Origin: CAZMXP01 sp964570285
Lineage (GTDB): Bacteria; Planctomycetota; PLA2
Length of the DNA: 39,157 nt
Direction of reading: 5' to 3'
Assembly (NCBI GenBank): GCA_964570285.1
Contig: CAZMXP010000046.1
Coordinates: 1 to 39,157, forward strand
Under the pieces are notes generated by a model. The model saw only the letters and a program-made list of their open reading frames with translations, was not told where the DNA came from and did not search any database. The position numbers and the translations under genes are program-made. How positions within the stretch are numbered: position 1 is the first letter of the stretch; each line of letters starts with the position of its first letter. Shown here one piece after another: positions 15,546-24,789 of this stretch.

Positions 15546-16246
15546 CGCGCGCGGCGCTTCGCCCAGAGCACGAGCGCATCCGCGGCGAACGCGATGTTCT
15601 CGCGCTCCTTCGCCGCGTCGTCGCCCTCCCGGAAGCCGTGGTCCCCGGGCACGATGACGATCGACGGCGGCGTCCCGCAGCGGGAGGCGACCGAATAGAG
15701 CGGAGGCAGCGGGCAGCCCGCATCGGCGTCGCCGGTGATGACGATGGCCGGGATCTTCAGGGCCGGCAGCCGGTCCGCGGGCCCCCCGGCCTGCGCGGGG
15801 AAGGTCAGCAGCGCGACGCCGGCAAGGTCGTCCGACCGGGTCGCGGCGCGCACGAGCCCGAGCACGCTTCCCATCGACTTGCCGGCGAGCAGCACCTTCC
15901 CGATTCCCGGCTGCCTGCCCGCGAACGCGATCGCCGCGTCCATGTCCTCGAACTCGTTCCGGAAGTCGGCCGAGGGCTCGCCCTTCGCGGTCGTGTACGC
16001 CCAGTCGAAGCGCACCGCGAGGAAACCGGACGCGGCGAGCCGTCGCGCGCACTCCTCGAGGAGCGGCTTTCGCATGCCGTAGCCGCGGCCTGGAGCGAGC
16101 ACGACGGCGGTGCCGTTCGCGTTCGCGGGCCGATCGAGCAGCGCTTCGATCTTCGTCCCGCGCGGGGTTGCCACGAGTGTGACTTCTGCCTCCTCCGCGC
16201 CGAGTCCGGCGCAGAAGAGGGCGAGCAGCAGCAGGGAGCGACGCAT
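15542..16246 (-). CDS. Exported alpha/beta hydrolase (KANL3/Tex30 / dienelactone-hydrolase-like), 234 aa
   Basis: Serine hydrolase fold with an N-terminal signal peptide (MRRSLLLLALFCAGLGA). The nucleophile elbow GKSMGS places Ser124. The acid is probably Asp173 or Asp175 in ITGDADAGCP, and the base His203 in VPGDHGF, a complete catalytic triad. The line VVLAPGRGYGMRKPLLEECARRLAASG resembles the KANL3/Tex30 group. The substrate is unknown. The ATG at 16246 is preceded at 6 nt by a TAGCAT box that forms part of a palindrome shared with the divergent DCC-family gene. Confidence 0.85.
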   Translation of the reverse strand: MRRSLLLLALFCAGLGAEEAEVTLVATPRGTKIEALLDRPANANGTAVVLAPGRGYGMRKPLLEECARRLAASGFLAVRFDWAYTTAKGEPSADFRNEFEDMDAAIAFAGRQPGIGKVLLAGKSMGSVLGLVRAATRSDDLAGVALLTFPAQAGGPADRLPALKIPAIVITGDADAGCPLPPLYSVASRCGTPPSIVIVPGDHGFREGDDAAKERENIAFAADALVLWAKRRAR

Positions 16247-16252
16247 CGCCGC

Positions 16253-16262
16253 ATGCTAGCAT
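16253..16262. promoter_or_regulatory. Shared divergent promoter core ATGCTAGCAT
   Basis: A 10-bp perfect palindrome gives TAGCAT on both strands. On the minus strand it ends 6 nt before the ATG at 16246 (leaderless spacing). On the plus strand it ends 11 nt before the ATG at 16274. One site may therefore fire both ways in the 27-nt gap. Confidence 0.45.
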
Positions 16263-16273
16263 CGCGCTCCCCG

Positions 16274-16636
16274 ATGAACCTCGTGCTCTACGACGGCCGC
16301 TGCCCGATCTGCCGCAAGGGGGCGCGGCGCATCGCCGCCGTCGTCGGGCGCCGCGGCTTCCGCGTCGTCCCGCTGCAGCGGCGCTGGGTGCGCGACAGCG
16401 TCGCGGTGCCGCGCGACGATCTCATGAAGGCGATGCACGTCGTCCGCGGGGACGGCAGCGTCGCCGCCGGCGTGGATGCGCTGCTTCACATTGCGCGCCA
16501 CGTCTGGTGGGCGTGGCCGCTCTGGGCGCTGGCGCATCTCCCGGGCGCGCGCGCCCTGCTGCGCCGCGTCTACGCCCGCGTCGCGCGCAACCGGTACGCG
16601 AAGGGGTGCACGTCGGGCGCGTGCGCGATCCGCTAG
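16274..16636 (+). CDS. DCC-family thiol-disulfide oxidoreductase-like protein (DUF393), 120 aa
   Basis: Short thioredoxin-like protein. The family hallmark YDGRCPICRKGARRI at residues 6-20 contains the CPIC motif. The C-terminal half is hydrophobic (HVWWAWPLWALAHLPGARALLRRVYARVARNRY), as is usual in DUF393. It ends with a further Cys pair, GCTSGACAIR, consistent with metal or disulfide chemistry. The electron partner is unknown. It is divergent from the alpha/beta hydrolase and convergent with the CHAT gene, whose stop overlaps its own by 4 nt (16633-16636). Confidence 0.87.
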   Translation: MNLVLYDGRCPICRKGARRIAAVVGRRGFRVVPLQRRWVRDSVAVPRDDLMKAMHVVRGDGSVAAGVDALLHIARHVWWAWPLWALAHLPGARALLRRVYARVARNRYAKGCTSGACAIR

Positions 16637-19600
16637 TCCGCGAGCCCCCAGAGCTGCCACGCGGCCCAGTAGCGCGGCTCCTTCCACCGCTCCTCCGACG
16701 CGACCGCCCGCTGCGCGCGCCGCAGCGCCTCCGCGGCCCCCGCGCCCCCTCTCCATCCGCGGTAGAACGTCGTCATCAGCGCCGCGGTGGCCGCGTCATC
16801 GACCTTCCACAGCGAGACGAGCACGCGCGGCGCGCCCGCGTGCAGGAACGCGCGCGCAAGCCCGAGCACGCCCTCGCCGCGGTGGCTCTTGCCGGTGCCC
16901 GTCTCGCAGGCGGAGAGCGCGAGAAGGCCGGTGCGCAGGTCGAGCGCCAGCACTTCGCGCGCCGTCAGGTCGCCGTCCGACCCGTCGCCGGGCGCGAGGC
17001 GCAGCCTGCTCTGCAGCGGCCGCTCCGCGTCGGCGTTCGCGTGGCATGCGAGGTGGATCGCGCGCCATCCTTCCGGCTCGGAGGCGGCGCGCAACAGCGC
17101 CGCCTCGGTCGCGGCGGCGCCCGTCAGCACGAGATCCCCGATGGTGCGCGCCTCGGCCTCCGCGGAGGGGAGCGGGGGGGCGTCGGTGGCCGGGTCGCCG
17201 AGCGCGAGAATGCGCGTGCCGGTGGCGCGCGGCGCCGCCCGCACGAGCCCGTAGACCGTCGCCGAGGGGATGTAGGCGAGTTCGCGGTCGCCGAGGGCGA
17301 GACACCACGGCAGCAGCGTGAGTTCGGCGGGCGGGCAGAGCAGCACGCGACGGGCCGACGGCGCGAGCTCGAGGCCCTCGGCCAGTCTCCTCGCGAGGGT
17401 GGCCGCCTCCGGGCCCGTGGGGGCGGGCGGATCGTCCCCGGGGAGGAGCGCCTCGCGGTCGAGTTCGGCGAAACGCGCGCCCGCGCGTCCGACCACGAGG
17501 GCGCGGTAGCGCTCCGTGCCGGGCCCGAGCAGCACGAGGGCCTCGTCCGCGCGAAGCCACGACTGGATCTCCGCGAGGGTCGCGGGTGCCATGCAGTAGA
17601 GGCCCGCCGCGCGCTTCGCCTCGCGCTGGATGCGCCCGGCCGACTCGCTCACCTCCGTGTCCGCCTCCCGCAGGCGATCCCGCCAGTAGGCGATCTCCTT
17701 CCGGTTGCCTGTCTCGACGGCCTGCGCGCAGCCTGCCTGCGCGAGGCGGCGGCGCTCGAGCGCTCCCGCCTCCTCGGCGCGCGGTTCGGCGGGCACGACG
17801 ATGTCGCGCAGCTTGTCGCGGCCGCCCAGCGCGACGAGCAGCGCGCGACCCCGGCCCATCTCGAGGAATCGCAGCGCGTCCTCGGGGCGGCCGGCGAGCG
17901 CGCTCGCGTCGAAGCAGAGCGCGAGCGACCCGACGCGGTCGCTGTACGCCGTGGCGGCCTGCTCCTCGGAGAGGCGGTCGAACCGCACGTAGTCGCGCAT
18001 CGTCTCGGCGAGGTGCGGGATCGCCTCGGCGGGTTTCGCTCGCGCCATCGCGATCCTCGCGAGGCGGTAGTGCGCCCGCACGGTCTCCTCCCCGGTCTCT
18101 TCCGCCACGGCGAGCGCCTCGCGCGCGAGGGTCTCCGCGCGGTCGAACTCGCCCCGATCCTGCGCGAGGGAGGAGAGGTTGATCAGCGGGGAGCACTCGT
18201 GGCTGCGGTTGCCCGCGCCGCGGGCCAACTCGAGCGCGAGCGTGAACTCGGCCGCCGCCTCCGCGGGCATCCCCATCGCCCCCAGCGCGAGACCGAGCAC
18301 GTTGCGCGTCCTCGACTCCTCGGAGGGCCACTTCCCGGCCACGAGCAGCGCCAGGGCCTCGCGCGCGGTACCGATCGCCTCCGGCGGACGCCCCTGCAGG
18401 TGGTAGTAGAGCGAGAGGTTGTGCAGGGTCCGGGCGCGTGCGATGTCGAAGCTCAAGGCTGGCCTCACCGCGACGGCGCGCTCCTGCATCGCCACGGCGC
18501 GGTCGATGTCGCCGATCTCCTGGAGGCCCGAGGCGAGCAGCTCGAGGGCCCCGGCCGTTGCCGCGGCGTCGCCGGCGGCCTCCGCGAGCGTGGCCGACCT
18601 CTCGAACGCGTCGAACGCCGCGGGCAGATCGTCGAGCGCGAGATGCGCGCGGCCGACCGTCCCCCAGGCGACGGCATGGGCCTTCGTGCCGAGGCGCTCG
18701 GCCACTTCGCGCTGCCGCCGGGCGGTCGCGAGGGCGGCGGCGGCGTCCCCGGCGGCGAGTTCGGCCGCGCAGAGCAGGTTCAGCGTGAGCACGAGCTGGT
18801 CCGGCTGGGATCCGAACGCCAGCGCCGACTCGCGGTAGATCGCCGCCGCGTCCCGCGGCCTCTGCAGCACGAGAAGCAGCGTCGCGAGCGCGGGCCCCTC
18901 GGAGAGCCGGCTCGCGTCGTCGAGTTCGCGCGCGAGCGGCAGCGCCCGCTCGGCGCACGCGGCGGCGGCGGCGATCTCGCCGAGGTGCCGCAACGCGATG
19001 CCCTGGTGGATGATCGCCTTGACGACCGCGCGCCTCTGGCCCTCGGCCGCGGCGACCTCGGCGAGCGCCTCGGATGCGCGCAGCGCGGCGTTCCAGTCGC
19101 GCGACTGCAGCGCGTTGCTCTGCTTGAGCTCGTGGTAGTAGGTGCGTCCGGTGCTGCCCGGCGTCGCATCGAGGCGCGCGAGGGCCTCGTCGCACGCCCG
19201 CTCCAGGCCGTCCCAGTCGTCCTCGGCCATCAGCGCCACGGTCAGGTAGAGCAGGGCGCGCCTCTCCTCCTCGAAGTCGCCCACCTCGCGGGCGAGGTCG
19301 ATCGCGCGCCGCAGCGGTTCGACGGCGGCGCGGCCCTTGCGCGCGAAGCCCTCCATGGAGTAGGCGAGCGCGGCCAGCCGCTTCTCGCCCAGTTGCGCGT
19401 AGATCCCCGCCGCCTCCGCCACGACCTCCGCCTCCGCGGGGCGGCCGCTCGCCTGCACACGGAGCGTGGCCGCGAGCAGCAGGAGGTCCGCGAGGACGCG
19501 CCGCTCGCCGCCCTCGCGCGCGCGCGTGGCGGCGGAGGCAGCCAGCTCGATCGCGCGCACCGGCTCCCCTGCGGCGGCGAGACCGATCGCCTGGATCTTC

Positions 19601-20115
19601 ACCAGCTCGAGCGCCCGCCGACGCCACCCGGCGCGCTCGCACTCCTCTGCCGTGCGGGCGGCGAGCTCGATCGCCGCGCCCGGTTCCCCCGCACGCAGCA
19701 GCGCGCTCGCATAGCCGGCCGCGAGCCGCAGGTCGGGGATCGTCGCGAACGCGGGGCGGAAGCCGGGCACCCGGCGGCGCAGTTCTTCGAGGCCGATGTT
19801 CCTCGCCTCGTTCACGAGGTACAACTCGCGGAGTCGGGCGCGCACCTCCGCCGGGGCGGGCTGCCGCTTCAGCGCCTCCACGGCGGCGCGGAGGTGCGGC
19901 AGGTCCGCCGCCAGCGCGAGGGCGGCGTCCTCCTCCGAGAGCGCGCAGAGTTCGTCGGCGACGAGCCACGGATCGGGATCCGAGGCCTCCGCGATCGCGC
20001 GCAGCACGGCGCCATCCCCCGCACGGAACGCCTCGCGCGCCCGGACGGCGGCCTCCTCCGGCGTCTCCGCGGGCGCGGCGCACGCGAGCAGGAGCAGCAG
20101 CACGATCGGCCTCAT
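16633..20115 (-). CDS. Exported TPR-repeat protein with C-terminal CHAT caspase-like protease domain, 1160 aa
   Basis: Caspase-HetF-associated-with-TPR (CHAT) protein. The N-terminus MRPIVLLLLLACAAPAE is a signal peptide, perhaps a lipoprotein signal with Cys12. Residues of about 20-800 are helical tetratricopeptide-like repeats (for example AAIYRESALAFGSQPDQL and AETLAREALAVAEETG). The C-terminal 350 residues form the CHAT domain, with the predicted catalytic His1025 in AIHLACHANAD and Cys1070 in LLALSACETGTG, then GEGVLGLARAFLHAGAPRVL and VSLWKVDD. Both catalytic residues are intact. The ATG at 20115 overlaps the stop of the ABC-F gene by 4 nt (ATGA). CHAT proteases can act in signalling or defence; the signal peptide argues for an envelope role. 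The target is unknown. Confidence 0.9.
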   Translation of the reverse strand: MRPIVLLLLLACAAPAETPEEAAVRAREAFRAGDGAVLRAIAEASDPDPWLVADELCALSEEDAALALAADLPHLRAAVEALKRQPAPAEVRARLRELYLVNEARNIGLEELRRRVPGFRPAFATIPDLRLAAGYASALLRAGEPGAAIELAARTAEECERAGWRRRALELVKIQAIGLAAAGEPVRAIELAASAATRAREGGERRVLADLLLLAATLRVQASGRPAEAEVVAEAAGIYAQLGEKRLAALAYSMEGFARKGRAAVEPLRRAIDLAREVGDFEEERRALLYLTVALMAEDDWDGLERACDEALARLDATPGSTGRTYYHELKQSNALQSRDWNAALRASEALAEVAAAEGQRRAVVKAIIHQGIALRHLGEIAAAAACAERALPLARELDDASRLSEGPALATLLLVLQRPRDAAAIYRESALAFGSQPDQLVLTLNLLCAAELAAGDAAAALATARRQREVAERLGTKAHAVAWGTVGRAHLALDDLPAAFDAFERSATLAEAAGDAAATAGALELLASGLQEIGDIDRAVAMQERAVAVRPALSFDIARARTLHNLSLYYHLQGRPPEAIGTAREALALLVAGKWPSEESRTRNVLGLALGAMGMPAEAAAEFTLALELARGAGNRSHECSPLINLSSLAQDRGEFDRAETLAREALAVAEETGEETVRAHYRLARIAMARAKPAEAIPHLAETMRDYVRFDRLSEEQAATAYSDRVGSLALCFDASALAGRPEDALRFLEMGRGRALLVALGGRDKLRDIVVPAEPRAEEAGALERRRLAQAGCAQAVETGNRKEIAYWRDRLREADTEVSESAGRIQREAKRAAGLYCMAPATLAEIQSWLRADEALVLLGPGTERYRALVVGRAGARFAELDREALLPGDDPPAPTGPEAATLARRLAEGLELAPSARRVLLCPPAELTLLPWCLALGDRELAYIPSATVYGLVRAAPRATGTRILALGDPATDAPPLPSAEAEARTIGDLVLTGAAATEAALLRAASEPEGWRAIHLACHANADAERPLQSRLRLAPGDGSDGDLTAREVLALDLRTGLLALSACETGTGKSHRGEGVLGLARAFLHAGAPRVLVSLWKVDDAATAALMTTFYRGWRGGAGAAEALRRAQRAVASEERWKEPRYWAAWQLWGLAD

Positions 20116-22064
20116 TCGCCCTCCAGCGCCGCGGCGAGCTCTTCCCAGTCGCGATAGAGCGTCTGCAATTCCGCCTGCACCTCGCCGAAGGCGCGGTTGG
20201 CCTCCTCGGCCTCGGGGCCGTGCGTCGCCTGCGAGTAGATCGCCTCGAGGCGGGCCCTGAGTTCCGCCTGCGCGCTCTCGAGGCGGTGGATGCGCGACTC
20301 GATCTCCTTCACGCGCGACGCGAGGCGCGTCCGTTCGCGCTGGCGCTCGCGCCGCTCCTCGTAGCTCTGGCGCGCCTCCTCCTTCGCGGCGCCCTCCGCC
20401 GGGCGGCGGTCCTCGAGCGCGCCCCGGCGGCGGCGCGTGCGCTCCTCGAGCTTGCCCTGCCACCATTCGGCGAAGGTCGCCCTGTGGTAGACGAGCCGTC
20501 TCTCCCTCACCTCGACGACGCGGTTGACGAGGCGGTCGAGGAAGTAGCGGTCGTGGCTGATGACGAAGAGCGTGCCGTCGAACTCCTCGAGCATCTCCTC
20601 GAGCTGCTCGCACGCCTGGATGTCGAGGTGGTTGGTCGGCTCGTCGAGGAAGAGGAAGTTCACCTTCGCGTGGGCGAGCTTCAGCAGCTGCAGGCGGCTC
20701 TTCTCGCCGCCGGAGAGGGTGCCGACGGTGCGCTCGAGGTCGTCGCGCTTGAAGAGGAAGCGGTGGAGCAGCTTCTGCGACGCCGTGCGCGGCTCGCCCG
20801 TCTCGGCCATCACCCACTCCTCGAGCGTGCGCCCGTGGTCGAGGCTGTCGTGCAGCTGCCGGTACTCGCCCACCTGCACCGACTTGCCGAGGCGCAGGCG
20901 CGGGTTCTCCCAGCCCCCCTCGTCGAGGATCGCGCGGAAGAGCGTCGTCTTGCCGCTCCCGTTCGGGCCGACGAGGCAGACGCGGTCGCCGTACTCGATC
21001 TCGAGGTCGGCGCCGTCGAAGAGCACGCGCTCGCCGTGCGCGAACGAAAACCCCTTCACCGAGAGCGCGATCCGCCCGTGCCGGTCGGCGCCCGCGAGCG
21101 ACGCCGCGAAGCGCGCCTCGGTCGTCTCGGGCCGGTCGATCTTCTCGATCCGCTCGAGGCGCTTCAGCATCGACTTCGCGCGGCGCGCCTGCCCCGGGTC
21201 GTCGTAGGCGTTGGCCATGTCGTTGAGCCGCCTCGCCTGGAACTCGATCCGCTTGATCAGCCGCTGCTGCGCCTCGTACTGGCGCTCCTGCAGCGCCAGC
21301 GCCTCGGCCTTCTGCCGCTGGAAGTCGCCGTAGTTGCCCGTCCAGCGGCCCACCTGCCCGCGCCGCAACTCCCAGATCTCCGAGACCGTCGCGTCGAGCA
21401 GGTGGCGGTTGTGGCTCACCATCACGAGGGCGGCCTTCGACCGGCGCACGAAGTCGATGAACCACTCGACCCCCTCCATGTCGAGGTGGTTGGAGGGCTC
21501 GTCGAGCAGCATCACGTCGGGCTCCGCGAGCAGCACGCGCGCGAGGCCGAGGATGTTGCGTTCGCCGCCGCTGAACGCCTCCACCGGCTGGTGCCAGGTG
21601 CTCTCCGCGAGGCCGAGCGACAGGAGCATCGTGCCGATGCGCCGGTCGATGTCGTAGACGCCGCTCGCCTGCTGCTCGTGGGAGAGCCGGTCGTAGTCGG
21701 CCAGCAGCCGCCCCCGCGCCCCCTGATCCTCTTCCGCGGCGATGCGCGCCTCGAGCGCGCGGAGCTCCCCCTCCCGTTCCGCCTCGCCGCGGAAGATCGC
21801 CTGCATCTCCTGCCAGACGGTCGCCCCGGGCTTGAATTCCAGCTCCTGCGCCTGGTAGTCCACCTTGAGCCCGCGCTGCTGCACGACGCCGCCGGCGGTG
21901 GGGGAGAGGCGCCCCGCGAGGATGCGCAGCAGCGTGGACTTGCCGCTGCCGTTGCGCCCGATGACGCCGATGCGCGCGCCCGCGTCGATGTCGACGGAGA
22001 CCCCGTCGAGCAGCAGCGGACCCGAGAATCGCATCGAGACGCGGGAGGCGGAGAGGAGCGCCAT
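20112..22064 (-). CDS. ABC-F family ATPase, 650 aa
   Basis: Soluble twin ABC ATPase with no transmembrane helices, of the class that binds the ribosomal E site. The first domain has GRNGSGKST near residue 36, FSGGERNILGLARVLL and VMLLDEPSNHLD. The second has GPNGSGKTT, LSGGEKSRLQLLKLA and FLFLDEPTNHLD. The linker between domains is the long charged helix pair expected for ABC-F. The C-terminal 110 residues are a strongly charged coiled coil (ERTRLASRVKEIESRIHRLE). EttA, YheS or an unnamed ABC-F subgroup cannot be told apart here. It differs clearly from the uup gene at 9188. It is coupled to the CHAT protease, an unusual partner. Confidence 0.92.
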   Translation of the reverse strand: MALLSASRVSMRFSGPLLLDGVSVDIDAGARIGVIGRNGSGKSTLLRILAGRLSPTAGGVVQQRGLKVDYQAQELEFKPGATVWQEMQAIFRGEAEREGELRALEARIAAEEDQGARGRLLADYDRLSHEQQASGVYDIDRRIGTMLLSLGLAESTWHQPVEAFSGGERNILGLARVLLAEPDVMLLDEPSNHLDMEGVEWFIDFVRRSKAALVMVSHNRHLLDATVSEIWELRRGQVGRWTGNYGDFQRQKAEALALQERQYEAQQRLIKRIEFQARRLNDMANAYDDPGQARRAKSMLKRLERIEKIDRPETTEARFAASLAGADRHGRIALSVKGFSFAHGERVLFDGADLEIEYGDRVCLVGPNGSGKTTLFRAILDEGGWENPRLRLGKSVQVGEYRQLHDSLDHGRTLEEWVMAETGEPRTASQKLLHRFLFKRDDLERTVGTLSGGEKSRLQLLKLAHAKVNFLFLDEPTNHLDIQACEQLEEMLEEFDGTLFVISHDRYFLDRLVNRVVEVRERRLVYHRATFAEWWQGKLEERTRRRRGALEDRRPAEGAAKEEARQSYEERRERQRERTRLASRVKEIESRIHRLESAQAELRARLEAIYSQATHGPEAEEANRAFGEVQAELQTLYRDWEELAAALEGE

Positions 22065-22075
22065 CGGCGGCGCCC

Positions 22076-22081
22076 AGCATA
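22076..22081 (-). promoter_or_regulatory. Putative -10 element TATGCT upstream of the ABC-F / CHAT pair
   Basis: TATGCT on the minus strand ends 11 nt before the ATG at 22064. The flanking GCGGCG and the G-rich 14-mer at 22104-22117 resemble the upstream region of the M3 peptidase gene, where TATCAT occupies the same place. Confidence 0.4.
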
Positions 22082-22103
22082 ACGCCGCCGCTGGCGACGC
22101 GGA

Positions 22104-22117
22104 GGGGGCTCGGGGGC
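22104..22117 (+). repeat. G-rich 14-mer repeat, second intergenic copy
   Basis: Exact GGGGGCTCGGGGGC, in the 63-nt gap between the M1 aminopeptidase stop (22128) and the ABC-F start (22064). Confidence 0.6.
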
Positions 22118-22127
22118 CGCCGCGCGG

Positions 22128-24671
22128 TCAGGGGCGCGCTTCGAGGTCGTGCAGCTTCTGCTCCTGCTTGCGCAGGCGCTCCTCGAGCTTCTCGACCTGC
22201 TCGCGGAGCTTCTGGAACTCCTCGCCCGCGGCCCCCTTCTGGAGGCGGGCGACGAGGCGGTCGAGGCGCGGGCGGTCCTGCTCGGCGTGCAGCGGCTTCA
22301 TCCGCTCGAGGGCGGGGATCGCCGCGCTGTCGCCGAGTTCGGCGAGGCCCGCGGCGGCACGCAGGCGCGCGCGGTTGCACGTGTCGCGCGTCAGCTCGAC
22401 GAGCAGCTCGCGCGCCGCCTGCCGCGCGTCGCGGTCGCTGCGGGAGGCGCCGAGGGCGTAGGCCTCGACCGCCGCCGGCCGGGACTCCTCCGGCTCGCGG
22501 CCGTAGGGGAGGCGTTCGCGCAGCAGCGCCAGCGCGCGCTCCGTGCGCAGCATGCCGAGGCCGCGCAGCGCGCCCGCGGCGGCGAGCCGGTGGATCCCCT
22601 CCTGCCGCGACGCGGCGGCGAGCCGGTCGAAGTCCGCCTCCTCGCGCTGCGCGCCGAGCGCCGCGTAGGCGGCCGCCGTCGCCAGCGGCGGCTGCGGACG
22701 CTCGAGGAAGCGCAGCAGGGCCTCGCGCAGGCGCGGGTCGCGCCAGCCGCCGCACGCGCGCGCGACGGCGCGCTTCGCGCGCGGGTCGTGCTCGTGGTCG
22801 AGCATCGAGACGATCGCCGGGACCGCCTCCGGGCTCTTCGAGTCGAGCAGCGCCTCCGCGACGGCGCTCCGCACGCCCCAGTGGGGCTCCTCCCGCATCG
22901 CGTCGCCGACGGCGGCGAGATTCGCCCTCGTGCCGGTGTGGATCAGCTCCTCCGCGGCCCAGATGCGCCCGCCGATGGCGCCCTCCTCCCGGAGGCTGCG
23001 GCGCAGCAGGTCTTCGCCCGGGTTGAACTCGAGGGAGAAGAGCACCTTCGCGTCCGGATCGAGCCTGGCCCCCTTCACCCTGCCCGAGATCTTCAGCAGC
23101 GCGGAGTGCCGCGCCTCCTCGATCTGCATCACCCGCAAGTGCACGCCCGCGTCGTCCTCCCAGCGGACGTCGAGCGGGAACGCGAAGAGGCCGATCCCCT
23201 TCTTCTCGTCCGCCTGCGTCTGCTCGACGACCAGCGTCGCCTCTCCCTTTTCCGCGTCCTGCTTCAGCGTCGCCTTGAGCTTGGGGTAGCCCTTGCCGTG
23301 GATCCACTGGTCGAAGAACCGCACGAGGTTGATCCCGCCGTGCTCCTCGAGCTTGCGGCGGAAGTCGTCGGTCTCGACGAGGCGCCCGCTGTAGGTGGCG
23401 ACATAGTCCCGGGTCGCCGCCCAGAACGCGCCGTCGCCGACGAGGTGGCGCAGCATGTGGATGCGCCACGCCCCGCCGGGGTAGAGGTGGGCATCGAAGA
23501 GGTCCCAGCTGGAGTTGTAGGTGCGCGTGACGATCGGGCGCGCGTAGCGCCGGTCGGCCTCCTCGAAGTAGCGCCGCGCGTTCGCGAAGAGGTCGAAGTG
23601 CATCGCGTCCCTGCCCTCGGTCTCCTCGAGCCAGACCGTCTCGACGTAGACGGCCCAGGACTCCTTGAGCCAGGAGTGCTCGAAGTGGCGGCAGACGAGC
23701 GCGTCGCCGAAGTAGCTGTGCGCCATCTCGTGGATGTTGATCGCGTCGGCGACGTGCCCCCACTCCCCCCGGAGATCCTCGTCGAGGAGGATCGCGTCGT
23801 CCCACGTGACGAGGCTGATGTTCTCCATCGCGCCGCCGATCCCCGGCAGCGCGATCTGGAAGTACTTCGGGAACGGGAAGGGCACGCCGATCCGGTTCTC
23901 GAGCCAGCGCATCATCGCGGGCGTCTGGCGGAAGGTGCGCTCGAGGTGGTGGGGGGCGAAGCGCTCCGTCGCGAAGTAGGAGAGGGCGCGGCCGTCGACG
24001 GGCTCGTCGTCGTGGCGGACGAAGCGGCCGATCGCGAGGCAGCAGAGGTAGCTCGGGCAGGGATGGTCGAGGCGCCAGTGTGCGGTCTTGGTGCCGTCGC
24101 CGTTGTCGCGCTCGCCCTGCAGCAGTCCGTTCGCGAGGATCGTCAGTTCGCGCGGCGCGGTCAGGTGGAAGTCGAAGGCGGTGCGCACCGTCGGGTAGTC
24201 GACGCACGGCAGCCAGTAGCGCGCGCGCTCGGTCTCGTGGTCGGTGTCGACGAAGCGCGGGCGGCCGGGGTAGGCGGCGTCCGGCGCGCTGAAGCGCATG
24301 CCGGTGATCGGGCGCGTCACGGAGTAGCGGACGGCGACCTTGCGCTCCTCGCCCTGCGCGAGCGGCGTCGCGAAGGTGATGTCGATCTGCCTGCCGTCGT
24401 GGCGCCACTGCACTCCGCCTTCGGCGTCCACCGACTCCACGTCGAGGGCCACGGCGTCGAGCAGCAGGCGGCGCGCCCCCGGGCGGTTGCAGCGCACCGT
24501 CTGGGTGACGCTCCCCTCGGCGCGCTGCGCGTCGAGATCGAACGCGAGGCGCACCTCGATGTGCGTCGGCTCCAGCGCGAGATCGGGCGCGTAGCTCGGG
24601 ACCGCGCCGGCGATCGTGAAGCCGTCGCCCTGCGCCGCCTTGCAGCAGAGCCCCCGCCTGTCCTCTCTCAT
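22128..24671 (-). CDS. M1-family aminopeptidase with C-terminal HEAT repeats and coiled coil, 847 aa
   Basis: Zinc aminopeptidase of the gluzincin clan. The substrate-binding GAMEN motif is at residues 280-284. The zinc motif HEMAH is at 314-318, with the third ligand Glu337 in WLKESWAVYVE. The N-terminal 200 residues are the usual beta-rich domain. Residues of about 560-810 carry HEAT-like repeats (AVPAIVSMLDHEHDPRAKRAV, GIHRLAAAGALRGLG), and the last 30 residues form a coiled coil (EEFQKLREQVEKLEERLRK). No signal peptide is seen. ATG 24671 is chosen over GTG 24677 because AGAGG lies 5 nt upstream of the ATG. The box TATCCT at 24699-24704 implies a leader of about 20 nt, unlike the leaderless genes. 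Confidence 0.9.
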   Translation of the reverse strand: MREDRRGLCCKAAQGDGFTIAGAVPSYAPDLALEPTHIEVRLAFDLDAQRAEGSVTQTVRCNRPGARRLLLDAVALDVESVDAEGGVQWRHDGRQIDITFATPLAQGEERKVAVRYSVTRPITGMRFSAPDAAYPGRPRFVDTDHETERARYWLPCVDYPTVRTAFDFHLTAPRELTILANGLLQGERDNGDGTKTAHWRLDHPCPSYLCCLAIGRFVRHDDEPVDGRALSYFATERFAPHHLERTFRQTPAMMRWLENRIGVPFPFPKYFQIALPGIGGAMENISLVTWDDAILLDEDLRGEWGHVADAINIHEMAHSYFGDALVCRHFEHSWLKESWAVYVETVWLEETEGRDAMHFDLFANARRYFEEADRRYARPIVTRTYNSSWDLFDAHLYPGGAWRIHMLRHLVGDGAFWAATRDYVATYSGRLVETDDFRRKLEEHGGINLVRFFDQWIHGKGYPKLKATLKQDAEKGEATLVVEQTQADEKKGIGLFAFPLDVRWEDDAGVHLRVMQIEEARHSALLKISGRVKGARLDPDAKVLFSLEFNPGEDLLRRSLREEGAIGGRIWAAEELIHTGTRANLAAVGDAMREEPHWGVRSAVAEALLDSKSPEAVPAIVSMLDHEHDPRAKRAVARACGGWRDPRLREALLRFLERPQPPLATAAAYAALGAQREEADFDRLAAASRQEGIHRLAAAGALRGLGMLRTERALALLRERLPYGREPEESRPAAVEAYALGASRSDRDARQAARELLVELTRDTCNRARLRAAAGLAELGDSAAIPALERMKPLHAEQDRPRLDRLVARLQKGAAGEEFQKLREQVEKLEERLRKQEQKLHDLEARP

Positions 24672-24698
24672 GCTCACCTCTCTCGACGAGACACACCA

Positions 24699-24704
24699 AG
24701 GATA
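24699..24704 (-). promoter_or_regulatory. Putative -10 element TATCCT of the M1 aminopeptidase (leadered)
   Basis: TATCCT ends 27 nt before the ATG at 24671. A start about 7 nt downstream leaves room for the AGAGG ribosome binding site. This is the one clear case here where a -10 box and a Shine-Dalgarno sequence occur together. Confidence 0.4.
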
Positions 24705-24789
24705 CGCCGGAGCGGGCCGTTCCTATGCGGGAGATCCCGCTTCGTCCTAACCCGTTATCCGTTCGCCACTTGTGCGACCCGCCCTGCGC

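Noticed and set aside
16633..24699. A single 2688-codon open frame on the minus strand
   Set aside because: Only the segment from 20115 to 16633 is a real protein (CHAT). The upstream part of the frame is out of phase with the ABC-F and M1 genes and is a shadow.
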